Assembly (NCBI RefSeq): GCF_013368755.1
Contig: NC_049565.1
Coordinates: forward strand, 2,914,001-2,978,000
Reading direction: 5' to 3'
Source of the DNA: Talaromyces rugulosus
Taxonomy: Eukaryota; Ascomycota; Eurotiomycetes; Eurotiales; Trichocomaceae
DNA: 64,000 bases
Shown: piece after piece, positions 1 through 10,226 of the stretch
How positions within the stretch are numbered: the stretch's first letter is position 1
Layout: every line of letters starts with the position of its first letter
Notes under the pieces: model-generated
The model's database searches: none
What the model was told of the DNA's origin: nothing
What the model saw: only the letters and a program-made list of their open reading frames with translations
Translations under genes and position numbers: made by a program

Positions 1-225
1 TTTTTGGGTTGGGGGGATGGTCATTGTATGGTTTATGCATAGAGTGTGTGGTAGTATTCATACGTGTGGTTAAATGTGTTGAATGTATATGCTATATATT
101 CAATGTTGTGGTTAGGGTTGACCTCGGTAATCAAGAGCGGGAGGCTTTCGGCATATACATACGGATGTCTATGCATGTACTAGTATGTATTTAGTAGATG
201 CACACTTAATGATAGTATATACAAT
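1..225. other. Window edge, no gene seen
   Basis: G/T-rich then AT-rich sequence. It is the 3' flank of the YdeI-like gene on the minus strand. I see no supported coding region; the short open frames here have no recognisable content. Confidence 0.5.
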
Positions 226-1017
226 TCAGACTCTCCGACGTAGTCCAGCACGCCGCGTCTTTGCCCTTGTAGGGATATCCTCGTCGCCATCTTCCAACAA
301 AGCCTTGCGCTTTTCGACAGCTGCCTTTTCAACAGCAGCTTTCTTCACCGCGACTTTCTTTATAGTAGCACCTTTCTTTAAAACAGTCGACTTTGTATCC
401 CCCGGCATTTTCTCCTCTGCCAACAACTGCACCAACCCGGCAATCCGCTTCGCTCGCGTCCGCTCAGCGCCCGTATACAGTTTCATTAGCACTGTATATC
501 TTGCAGTCTTGCTCTGCCTCTCAAAAAACCCTTGGGCAGCTGGCACCGCAGCCAACGCCGCCGCAAAATCATCAGGAACCGTCATCGTCGCGGGTCCCGC
601 GTACGCGCGCGCCCATCGGCCATCTGCCTTGGCTGCTTCAACTGCCGAAATCCCCGCTGGACGCATGCGGAAAGCATGTTGTTGTTGTTGTTGTGGTTTC
701 CCCTCGTCTTCCTGCTGTTGCTGCAACAAGCGCGTTACAGTGTCCACATTCTTCTGCGACCAGATACTTTTGGGACGACGCGGGGTGTAGCGGGTCAGAT
801 ACCAGTCTGCGTCAAAGGAGTTGGCCTGTCCATCAATCCAGCCGAAACAAAGCGCGACTTGGACTGCGTCGGCGGCGGAGACGGAGGGGATGCCGGACGC
901 CTTTTTGGCAATTTTTAGATGAAATCCGGGGATTTGGGTGTGTGAGTGTTCGAGAAAGGACTCGAGGGCCGAGGCGTTGGGGAATGAGTGGATTGGGAGG
1001 TCTGTTGGTGGTGGCAT
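226..1017 (-). CDS. YdeI/OmpD-associated-like protein
   Basis: Single-exon gene of 263 codons. The core matches the YdeI/OmpD-associated family: an N-terminal block ending in ALCFGWIDGQ, then WYLTRYTPRRPKSIWS, then a C-terminal helical block containing the fixed-length FFERQSKTARYTVL stretch. In bacteria the family is linked to envelope stress and bacteriocin tolerance; the molecular role in fungi is not known. The last 60 residues are lysine/alanine-rich (KKVAVKKAAVEKAAVEK) and end in a basic tail, which could be a nuclear or nucleic-acid-binding tail (inference). Two glutamine runs lie near the middle. I chose the ATG at 1017 because it begins the family-like sequence. An in-frame ATG at 1119 would add 34 arginine-rich residues that could act as a mitochondrial presequence. 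Confidence 0.8.
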   Translation of the reverse strand: MPPPTDLPIHSFPNASALESFLEHSHTQIPGFHLKIAKKASGIPSVSAADAVQVALCFGWIDGQANSFDADWYLTRYTPRRPKSIWSQKNVDTVTRLLQQQQEDEGKPQQQQQHAFRMRPAGISAVEAAKADGRWARAYAGPATMTVPDDFAAALAAVPAAQGFFERQSKTARYTVLMKLYTGAERTRAKRIAGLVQLLAEEKMPGDTKSTVLKKGATIKKVAVKKAAVEKAAVEKRKALLEDGDEDIPTRAKTRRAGLRRRV

Positions 1018-1771
1018 GCTGACAGTCGTAATGGTACTACTTTCGGCTCGTGCCGGAAAAAGGTGTGGCTTCAGAGCCAGCCGGAGACTTTGCACACAGA
1101 GCGCATGGCGCAGGCGCATAACCTGCGAACTACTGGATGTGTGAATATGTTGTAAGCCGGGTTCTGTTGAGGTTCAAGTCTGGAGAGTCTGGAGAAAGCT
1201 CTGCCCCACCCAGACACCCTGATTGGCCAGCGCCAATATGACGGTTGCGGGCGGTCGGTGAGGCTATTCCGCTAGAGCACGCGCTATCTCGCTATCAAAA
1301 ACAGGAATTGTCGCGCTGGAAGCCTGGAACAGCTCCAGTCTGGAATCTAGAGCTGCGCGGAGTAGTTGAGGAGGGGCTGGAAAGGGGCGTGTGGAGGAGA
1401 GTATCCCATAATCTAGAGAAGCACAGAGTAAATGCCAAAATGGAGTAAACAAGCCGCATGTGCTAGCAAGTATGCCATGATGTCACTGTCACAGTCGCAC
1501 TGCTTGTTCCTTGTTTGTGCTCTTTGGGATGAAATGGAGTGGTTGACTTTACGGTGGGACTAGTTAGCAGTTAGTCGCTACCCCAGACCTCCTTCCTTCA
1601 TTATTAGCTACAACGCTCCTTCCCTGTCAACCTTCCTTCCCCGCCCCCTCCTCGCCGCCCCCCTCGTCTTCTTCTCTTCCCTTCTATCTCGACCAATTCA
1701 CTCTTGTTTTTTTTGTTCTGTTCTACTCTCATCGATCTCTACCTTCTACTCTATAATTAAATACAAAACCC
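1018..1771. promoter_or_regulatory. Divergent intergenic region with pyrimidine-rich tract
   Basis: Lies between the minus-strand YdeI-like gene and the plus-strand branching enzyme, so it should contain both promoters. From about 1585 to 1740 the plus strand is strongly C/T-rich (repeated CCTTCC, then CTTCTTCTC), as is common just upstream of fungal start codons. No confident TATA box. Confidence 0.45.
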
Positions 1772-4216
1772 ATGGCCGTTTCGACCGTCCCGCCCGATGG
1801 TACTGGTACGTACCTTCCCCGCTCCGCTGCTGTTTGCCGCTGCTAACCAGCTATGCTCAGGTGTCCTCCAGCTCGACCCGTGGCTCGAACCCTACACAGA
1901 CGCTTTGAAGACGCGATACTCGTATGCCCAGCAGTGGATCAAAAAGATTGACGAGCTCGAAGGAGGCCTGGAGAAGTTCAGCAGGGTGTGCTTTTCCCCA
2001 CCGTGACGATTGCCATTGTTGTACGACGGCTTATACATACTTTACTGTCTAGGGATTTGATAAATTCGGTCTCAATGTGCGCGAAAATGGCGATATTGTT
2101 TACCGCGAGTGGGCGCCCAGTGCCGTCGACGCCCGTCTCATTGGCGACTTCAGTACGACCTGTCGCATACCTACCATCTATTCTAGCTGATTTATTTGAC
2201 AGACAACTGGGACCGCACAGCGCACCCGATGAAAATGGACGACTTTGGCGTCTGGGAACTTACGATTCCTGCCAAAGACGGACAGCCGGCCATTGCACAT
2301 GAGAGCAAAATCAAGGTGCCCGACCTCGATTTCGTGCGCGCGCATCGTTTCTCCCCCCAATTGACTGAGCATCCCAGATCACCATGAATACCCGTGCTGG
2401 TGAAGTGATTGACCGCATCCCCGCCTGGATCAAACGCGTCACGCAAGACTTGAATGTGTCGCCCGTCTACGATGCCGTCTTTTGGAATCCGCCCCCGAGC
2501 GAGAGGTATACCTTTAAACAGCCTCGCCCGAAGAAGCCGGCCAGCCTGCGTATTTACGAAGCCCACGTCGGTATCTCCTCGCCCGAGACAAAAGTTGCGA
2601 CATACAAGAACTTCACTGCCACCATGTTGCCGCGTATCAAGTACCTCGGGTACAATGCCATCCAGCTGATGGCCGTCATGGAACACGCCTACTATGCCAG
2701 TTTTGGCTACCAGGTCAACAATTTCTTTGCAGCTAGTAGCCGCTATGGCACTCCAGAGGACTTGAAAGAATTGATCGACACTGCTCATGGCCTGGGCATT
2801 GTCGTCTTGCTGGACGTTGTGCACAGTCACGCGTCAAAGAATGTGTTGGACGGCCTCAACATGTTTGATGGAAGCGACCATCTCTACTTCCATGGTGGAG
2901 TCAAGGGCCAGCACGAACTGTGGGATAGCCGTCTGTTCAACTACGGCAGTCATGAAGTTCTTCGTTTCTTGCTGAGCAATCTTCGCTTTTGGATGGATGA
3001 ATACCAGTTTGATGGTTTTCGATTCGACGGCGTCACGAGCATGCTGTACACGCACCACGGCATTGGAACGTACGTAAATCAAACATGGAGACGAATCACT
3101 AGACGAGGTACTAACATTTGTAGTGGATTTTCCGGTGGCTACCACGAGTACTTTGGCCCAGGAGTTGATACCGACAGCGTAATGTACCTGCAGCTTGCCA
3201 ACGAGTTGCTTCACCAGCTCTACCCCGACTCAGTCACCGTTGCCGAAGATGTTTCGGGCATGCCAGCGCTCTGCTTGCCGCTATCGCTGGGAGGAATTGG
3301 GTTTGACTACCGTCTTGCCATGGCCATTCCGGACATGTATATCAAGTGGCTCAAAGAGAAAAAGGACGAAGACTGGGACATGGGCCAGCTAGCTTTCACC
3401 CTGACGAACCGTCGTCATGGTGAAAAGACCATTGCCTATGCCGAGAGCCATGACCAAGCGTATTTTTTTCCCCCCCTCTTCTATTTTGTAATGGTATTAA
3501 CATATTAACAGATTGGTTGGCGACAAGTCATTGATGATGTGGCTGTGCGACAAGGAATTGTACACCAACATGTCCACTCTGACTGAGCTGACTCCAATCA
3601 TCGAGCGTGGAATGGCGCTCCATAAGATGATCCGACTAGTGACACATAGTCTAGGAGGCGAAGGCTGGCTGAATTTTGAGGGAAATGAGTTTGGTCATCC
3701 CGAATGGCTTGATTTCCCTCGTGCTGGAAATCAGAATTCTTTCTGGTATGCGCGTCGACAATTGAACCTGACCGAGGACAAACTTCTGCGCTATCGGTTT
3801 TTGAACGACTTTGACCGTGCGATGCAAGTGACCGAGGAGAAATACGGCTGGCTGCATTCGCCGCAAGCGTACGTGAGCCTGAAGAATGAGGACGACAAGG
3901 TGATTGTGTTTGAACGGGCTGGGCTGTTGTGGGTGTTCAACTTTAACCCAACCCAGAGCTTCTCCGATTACAGGGTTGGTGTTGAACAGGAGGGCACGTA
4001 CCGGATTGTCCTAGACACGGATGACTCTGACTTTGGTGGACATGGGCGCAACCAGAAGGAGACTCGGTTTTTCACGACGGACATGCCATGGAACGGGCGC
4101 AAGAATTTCTTGCACATCTATATTCCGACGAGGACAGCTTTGGTAGGTTTTCTTTCGATCTGAATGTGAGGTTTTGCTAACGAAATCAGGTTTTTGCTCT
4201 TGAAAGCACGCTTTGA
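1772..4216 (+). CDS. glc3: 1,4-alpha-glucan (glycogen) branching enzyme
   Basis: Cytosolic GH13 branching enzyme that makes alpha-1,6 branches in glycogen. I infer eight exons: 1772-1805, 1861-1985, 2053-2152, 2203-2315, 2378-3069, 3124-3459, 3512-4142 and 4190-4216, giving 685 residues, the usual length for fungal enzymes. Order: N-terminal helical region, CBM48-like module ([20 protein letters not shown]), catalytic barrel. Visible catalytic landmarks are the nucleophile Asp in [11 protein letters not shown], the acid/base Glu in [11 protein letters not shown], and the AESHDQA motif, whose Ala codon is split by the 3460-3511 intron. [12 protein letters not shown] and the C-terminal beta domain follow. 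Intron 4 has a weak donor (GTGCCC) but is needed to join ESKIK to ITMNTR. The last exon has only nine codons. It is convergent with the aldo/keto reductase, with about 100 bp between stop codons. Confidence 0.95.
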
Positions 4217-4317
4217 TTTTGATGCCATATGTATAGCTCAGTTTAATATCAGTATATTTGACTAATTCATCTACATTGTTTTTTATAATCTCAGTGTTCA
4301 GGACAGTCAATTAGAAA

Positions 4318-5566
4318 TCACCGTTCATGAGCATCAGAAATTGCCCTCGGCTGATACGGCTCTTCCAGGTACTTGATCTCGTCTTCAGTCAACTTGACAG
4401 CAATACTAGCCACCGCCTCGTCGATGCGCTCCTTGGTATTCAACCCCAAAATCGGATTCATCCCCTGATGACTGAGCGACCACGCCGTGGCAACCTGCGC
4501 CATGGACACATTTTTACGGGTTGCCAGCTCCTCAACCCGGTCCACAACAGCTTTATCAGACTCTGTCTCTCGGCTTCGCACCAGAGTGCCCACAGCACTA
4601 TCCGTACTATCCCGAACACTCGTCCCCCGCGCATCCCACGGCCGCGCCAGCACGCCCCGCGCAATCGGCGACCAGGGTATTAGTCCGATGCCAGCATCCT
4701 GACAGTACGGCACCATTTCGCGCTCTTCTTCGCGCGCCAGCAGATTGTGGTAGTTTTGCATGGAGATGAAAGTGTGCCAGCCACGACGAATAGCAATGTT
4801 TTGCAGTGCTTGGAATTCCCACGCGGCCATCTACCCAAATTAGGGATTATTTTTTTTTTTTTTGGAAATGTGAAAGGTAAAGTATACTCACCGAACTCGC
4901 GCCAATATACCGCACTTTCCCACTCTCAACCACATCATTCAACGCACGCATAATCTCCTCGCGCGGGGTTTCGCGGTCTAGACGATGGATCTGCAAAACA
5001 TCGATATACGTACCCAGCCGCCGCACGCTGTCGTCTACGGCGTCAAAAATGTGTTTGCGTGATAGGCCCACACGGTTTACCCAGGGACCATCATTGGTTC
5101 TGCTGGCAGCAATGCTGGTTTGTGTTGTGGCACCGCTGCGGTCGCGGTCGTGCTCGTCGCTCACGCCGACGAAGCATTTGGTCATGATTACTACGCGGTT
5201 GCGTGGGATGTTGTAGGTGGTGAGTGCTTTGCCGAGGATTTGTTCGGATATGCCGTGGGAGTATATGTCGGCCTGTAGGAACTATCTATTAGGGAATCTT
5301 TGGAGAGGAATGTTCAGGGTAGGGGAAAAGGTATTGTACAGTGTCCCATGTGTTGATCCCCTTGCTATACGCATACTCAATCAGCGGCAGCGCTTGTTCC
5401 TCGCTGAGAACCCATTGTTGCCATTCGGGCGTGCCGTAGGACATGCATCCGAGGACGATTTTGGAGATTTTTAGGCCGGAGCGGCCGAGACTTTTTTTAT
5501 TTGATTATTAGATATAGATTTTTGAAGGGTTGGGAGGGAAAGAGGTTTGTACTTGACGTATTCCAT
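4318..5566 (-). CDS. Aldo/keto reductase
   Basis: NADP(H)-dependent oxidoreductase of the aldo/keto reductase superfamily, close in layout to fungal aryl-alcohol dehydrogenase / versiconal hemiacetal acetate reductase-like proteins. Exons on the minus strand: 5553-5566 (14 bp), 5340-5490, 4892-5272 and 4318-4830, giving 352 residues. Seen in order: start MEYVNLGRSGLKIS, GCMSYGT, INTWDTADIYSHGISE with the conserved catalytic Asp and Tyr, RNRVVIMTK with the catalytic Lys, LGTYIDVLQIHRLD with the conserved His, GKVRYIGASS, and a C-terminal cofactor-binding block (LIPWSPIARGVL, IDEAV). The first exon encodes fewer than five residues but gives the only ATG that fits. The substrate cannot be told from sequence. 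Confidence 0.92.
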
Positions 5567-7200
5567 TTTTTTTTTCCCTTTCTGGCTGACTATTCAATGC
5601 GCGTATGTGAAATGCCGACATCAGTTGATTAGTTGGTTCTTCCTTCCTACATTCATTGTACATATATACTTGATGGTACACTCGACTATAATTAATAAAT
5701 CCGAATCCTCAGTCCAAACCCGGGGTTTACGCTTGTTTCCGCCGGCATATCTCCATTGTGCTCCACACTCTCTACACTAGTTGACAAGTTGACAACGTGA
5801 TCAACTTGTTTAAATGTACATACTATACAGTAGTATATTTTAGGTTGGCGGTTTCACGTTTTAGACTCGGACGAGTATATAAAGCCGATGTTCTGCCCGG
5901 GGAAGATCTAAGCTAGACGGTTGCGAGTAGCTAGCCGGGATGTAGTGATGATCGGCAATGTACTGTAATAATCTTGATGCTGTTGGGATCCGATAGGCTT
6001 AGTTAGTCTTTACATGTTTATTTTCAATATTCTACTATTTTTAGTAGAATAATACTCACACCAGGTACCTCGCGAGTGCTCACGTGACTATACTGTTAGT
6101 CATCGACACGTGACCGATGATGTCACGACTCACCCCAGATTCACGAGGTGATACAAAGCACGTGATCTCGTGTCCAACCGCTTCGATCCCTTCGACCGAA
6201 CGACCGGACGACATCGGTTATTTCGCGGCTACAATACTAAATAATCCCAGGCGCTTTACGGAATAACTCAATTGCCACTATGACATGAGAGATACTGCCG
6301 GCTTTATGAATTAGACCAGCCAGCTACGTTGCACCGCAGTTGACCTTTTTCACTGCTTGGCCAGGCCGTGTTCGTCGTTTTTTGATATGTCAGGTAAAAC
6401 CTGCTTCGTAGCAGCTTTCAAGTCTACCTGAGCTTAGTGATTTCATCTACCATACGCTGTCAAACTATACATCACAGTGCAACTGCTGTAGGCCGTGGCA
6501 CATGTACTTGATACATATATGATATATCCGAGTTCGGCATCTATAACAGCCGGATCAGCAGCCAGACAAACAGATCTCGCCATCTCCAATTTTATTATTA
6601 CTACTACTGCTGCTACTACTCTAGCAAGTATTGGCGAAGCCTCTCCGGTGGACCGTTCTTGTCTAGCGGCTCCGTTCGCACGACTCTGTTGCCCACGCTT
6701 ACCTTTTGCTACCTACAAACTGCTTCCGTTGCCCCGGCTGGGCCCTCCCCCGCGCTGTCAAGTCGGCGAGTCGGTCTTCAGCGGGTCAACCTTCAACCCT
6801 CAGACAGTAGTAGGGTTAATATCACCGATTGTCTAGCTTGGCTGCAGGCCTGTACGTATTATTATTTCTTGATATTATGCTTATTTGCTATTATTGAATC
6901 GGCAGCGCCCGGCCGAGAGATTGCCCTTTGCGCTTGTGACATATATATCAGTGTATCCCGTGATTACTCCCGTTATCTTACTTTACCATCACCTTCACCT
7001 TCGTATTCATCTTCATCTTTTGCCTTGACGTTTACTCTGATGTTGCATGATATGCCACTCCAGTTCTAGCTGAACTTCCCCATGCCTTCTTACTGCCTCC
7101 AAGACTGCCACTACTTCTACCGCAGCGCCTTGCGCCTCCTGTCTATCCCCACCGTCCTCTCCTCCGTCTACACCTGAATCTTTTTTTTTTTACCGCAGCA
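5567..7200. promoter_or_regulatory. 1.6 kb divergent promoter region
   Basis: Between the minus-strand reductase and the plus-strand carnitine acetyltransferase. It contains three CACGTG boxes (separate entry) and CT-rich sequence near 7080-7190 just before the ATG of the plus-strand gene. The open frames here (for example 6495-6836) lack family content and I do not call them genes. Confidence 0.5.
6081..6164. promoter_or_regulatory. Cluster of three CACGTG boxes
   Basis: Palindromic CACGTG occurs at 6081-6086, 6107-6112 and 6159-6164, each followed by A, so each reads CACGTGA. This is the core site of bHLH regulators such as Cbf1-type factors in fungi. Three copies in 84 bp inside a divergent promoter is well above chance, but which gene they control is inference. 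Confidence 0.5.
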
Positions 7201-9963
7201 ATGTCTTACTCAACCCTCGCAGTCAAAATTCTCAACACCATGTCCTCGGCTGGAGGCGGCGAAGCCATCCTGCCCTCGAAACTGCAACATCATCCAACAG
7301 AGTCACCCGAGCTGCAGGCCATTGGTAGTACCATGGAGCCTGCGCAGAGACAAAGCGTGACGACGTCGTCAAACACAGAACAGCAACAGCAGCAGCAGCA
7401 GCAGCAAAAGCAAGATTCAAAACAGGGCGTCACGTTTGCGAACCAGGACTCGCTGCCCAAGTTGCCGATTCCGGATCTTGAAAGTACATGTCGAAAGTAT
7501 ATCGAATCCTTGGTGCCGCTGCAGACACCCAGAGAGCACGAGGAAACCAAGGCTTCGGTGTACGACTTTCTCAAATCTGAGGGGCCGGAGCTGCAGGAGA
7601 AGCTGAAAAAGTATGCTTCGTACAAGACGAGCTATATTGAGCAGTTTTGTAGGTTTTTGTTTTAACTGATCAAATTTTATATACTCGTGCTAATTTTCAT
7701 CCAGGGTATGATTCATACTTGAATTTTGACAACTGTAGGATATATGTCATTCTTTTGGTGTATGAACGATGCTGATTTTTTTTTTTTGTAGCTGTCGTTC
7801 TGAATCTGAACCCGTTCTTCCTGCTGGAAGATGACCCAACTCCGGCACGAAACAACCAACTTACCCGGGCCTCCTCGCTCGTTTCGTCTGCTTTGTCCTT
7901 TGTCCGTGCAGTCCGCAGAGAGGAGCTGCCGCCGGACAAGGTCAAGGGGACGCCGCTGTGTATGTTTCAGTATTCGCGACTCTTTGGCACCGCGCGTGTG
8001 CCCACGGAGAATGGATGCATTATCGGGCAGAACCCGTCTGCGAAACATATTGTGGTCCTCTGCCGAGGTCAGTTTTACTGGTTTGACGTCCTTGATGACC
8101 ACAATGATATCATCATGAGTGAGAAAGACATCACTCTCAATCTCCAAGTCATCCTCGACGACGCCCAGCAGACCCCGATCCAGGAAGCAGCCAAGGGCGC
8201 TCTCGGCATTCTGAGCACAGAAAACCGCAAAGTCTGGTCCGGGCTACGAGACCTGCTGACCAAAGAAGAAGGCTCGAACAATGCTGAGTGTTTGCACATC
8301 GTCGACAGCGCCATCTTCGTTCTCTGTCTCGACCACATGGAGCCCACCAGCACGGCGGAGCTGTGCGGCAACATGCTCTGCGGCACAAACGAAATCGTGC
8401 GTGGCGTGCAGATTGGAACGTGCATAAATCGGTGGTACGACAAACTGCAGATTATCGTGTGTCAGAACGGCAGTGCGGGCATCAATTTCGAGCACACGGG
8501 TGTTGACGGCCACACGGTGTTGCGCTTTGCCAGCGATGTTTATACCGATACTATCCTCCGCTACGCAAAGACGATCAACGGGCAGGCGCCCTCGCTGTGG
8601 GCGTCGACAAGCCCAGACCCGTCCAAGCGCGATCCTCGCAGCTTTGGAAACGTGAGCACGACGCCGCGCAAGCTCCAGTGGGACATGATTCCCGAGCTTA
8701 GCATTGCTCTCCGCTTCGCCGAGTCGCATCTGGCAGATCTGCTGCATCAGCATGAGTTTCAAGTGCTGGATTTCTCGGGCTATGGCAAGAATTTTATTAC
8801 TTCCATGGGCTTCTCGCCAGACGCGTTTGTCCAAATGGCGTTTCAGGCGGCTTACTACGGGCTGTATGGCCGTGTGGAAAACACATACGAACCGGCCATG
8901 ACCAAGATGTATCTGCACGGGCGCACCGAAGCTCTACGGCCCGTGACAAAGGAGTCGGTTGACTTTGTCAAGACGTTTTGGGGCGACAACCCCATTGAGC
9001 AAAAAGTCGATGCTCTGCGCAAGGCCACTAATAGACATGTCGCCATGACCAAGGAGTGCTCGAAAGCACAGGGTCAGGATCGACACTTGTATGCGCTGTA
9101 CTGCGTCTGGCAGCGGTCCTTTGACGAAGACTCGTCGTCTACCACCACGAACGGCGCTGCCTCTCCTTCCTCGAATAGTGTCGTAGCCGACGGTGACTCC
9201 ATTAGCAGCGCGCTCTCCTCCTCGCCCATCCCATCTGACGACGGCGCCTATACAGCAAGCATGGCCAGCAACACGAGCAACAACAGCAGCAGCCCACGCT
9301 TCCGCACCATTCCTTCCACGCCAGCCATTTTCAACGACAACGGCTGGGACAAGATCAACAACACCGTCCTCTCCACCTCCAACTGCGGCAACCCGGCCCT
9401 GCGCCATTTCGGGTTTGGTCCAACCTCTGGCGACGGGTTCGGTATTGGGTACATTATCAAGGACGACTCCATCTCCATCTGCGCATCTTCCAAACACCGC
9501 CAGACTTCGCGCCTGATGGACACGCTCGAGTCGTATTTGCTCGAGATTCGCAAGTTACTGCGCACAATCAGCCGCAAGACAACCGCGACTAGTCCGCGCA
9601 CGAGCCGCGCGAGGGAGATGGAGATGCTTTCGGAGAGGTTGGATAATAGGCGTGGCAGGTTGATTAGGCAGGATACGAGCCATCATGGGCGTACTGCTGG
9701 TGTTGGGAATGGTGCAGATACGCCGACGACGGATAGTGGCGAGGTTGAGGATGATGGGATGGGTGGTTGTAAGTTTTTTTTTCTTTTCTCTTTTCTTTCC
9801 CCTTTAAATATAAAGATCATTTGCTAACGACTTGATAGACGGCTTCTTTGACGCTGGAATGCTACTGCACGCGCTCAAAGGCGTGCAGGCTGATCGAGAC
9901 CGTGTCGAGAAGCCTGCGCGCCGGCGGCCGGTGGGGAAGAAACTGCAGTTGGCCGAGTACTGA
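7201..9963 (+). CDS. facC: Carnitine acetyltransferase, cytosolic FacC/Yat2 type
   Basis: Transfers acetyl groups between CoA and carnitine so that acetyl units can cross organelle membranes; the FacC/Yat2 group serves growth on acetate and fatty acids. Four exons: 7201-7648, 7705-7734 (30 bp), 7792-9768 and 9839-9963, giving 859 residues. The tiny exon supplies WYDSYLNFDN, which the family requires. Diagnostic pieces: LPKLPIPDLESTCRKY near residue 92, NLNPFFLLEDDPTPARNNQL, MFQYSRLFGTARVP, the catalytic His in INFEHTGVDGHTVLRF, and YEPAMTKMYLHGRTE. A low-complexity Ser/Thr/Asn insert follows the last acyltransferase helices (about 9125-9330), and the C-terminus is basic. A glutamine run sits at about residue 61. 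No peroxisomal targeting tripeptide at the C-terminus (ends AEY), which fits a cytosolic form. Confidence 0.9.
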
Positions 9964-10226
9964 TTGGCAGTGAAATACCGGTTTTGGTTATGATATATGG
10001 AAGCATCTGGATTGGATTGGACTGGGTTAGATTGTTATGGGCCTAGTTGATTAGCATACGCTGAATTCATTTCATGTCTTGATATTTCATAAAATGAACA
10101 ATGTAAGAAATAGGGTTAACCTCAAATTTGACGTTTCATCGAATCATAAATCCCTACAGACATATATATATATCATGCCGCAGTAAACTATATACAACGA
10201 ATAAAATATATCTATTTATTACTTAC

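Noticed and set aside
185..790. Plus-strand open frames opposite the YdeI-like gene
   Set aside because: They are shadows of the minus-strand gene; translations are cysteine- or serine-rich low complexity from its Gln and Lys codons.
6495..7069. Open frames of 113 and 136 codons in the divergent promoter
   Set aside because: No family content, overlapping in different frames, Thr/Ala/Ser-rich.
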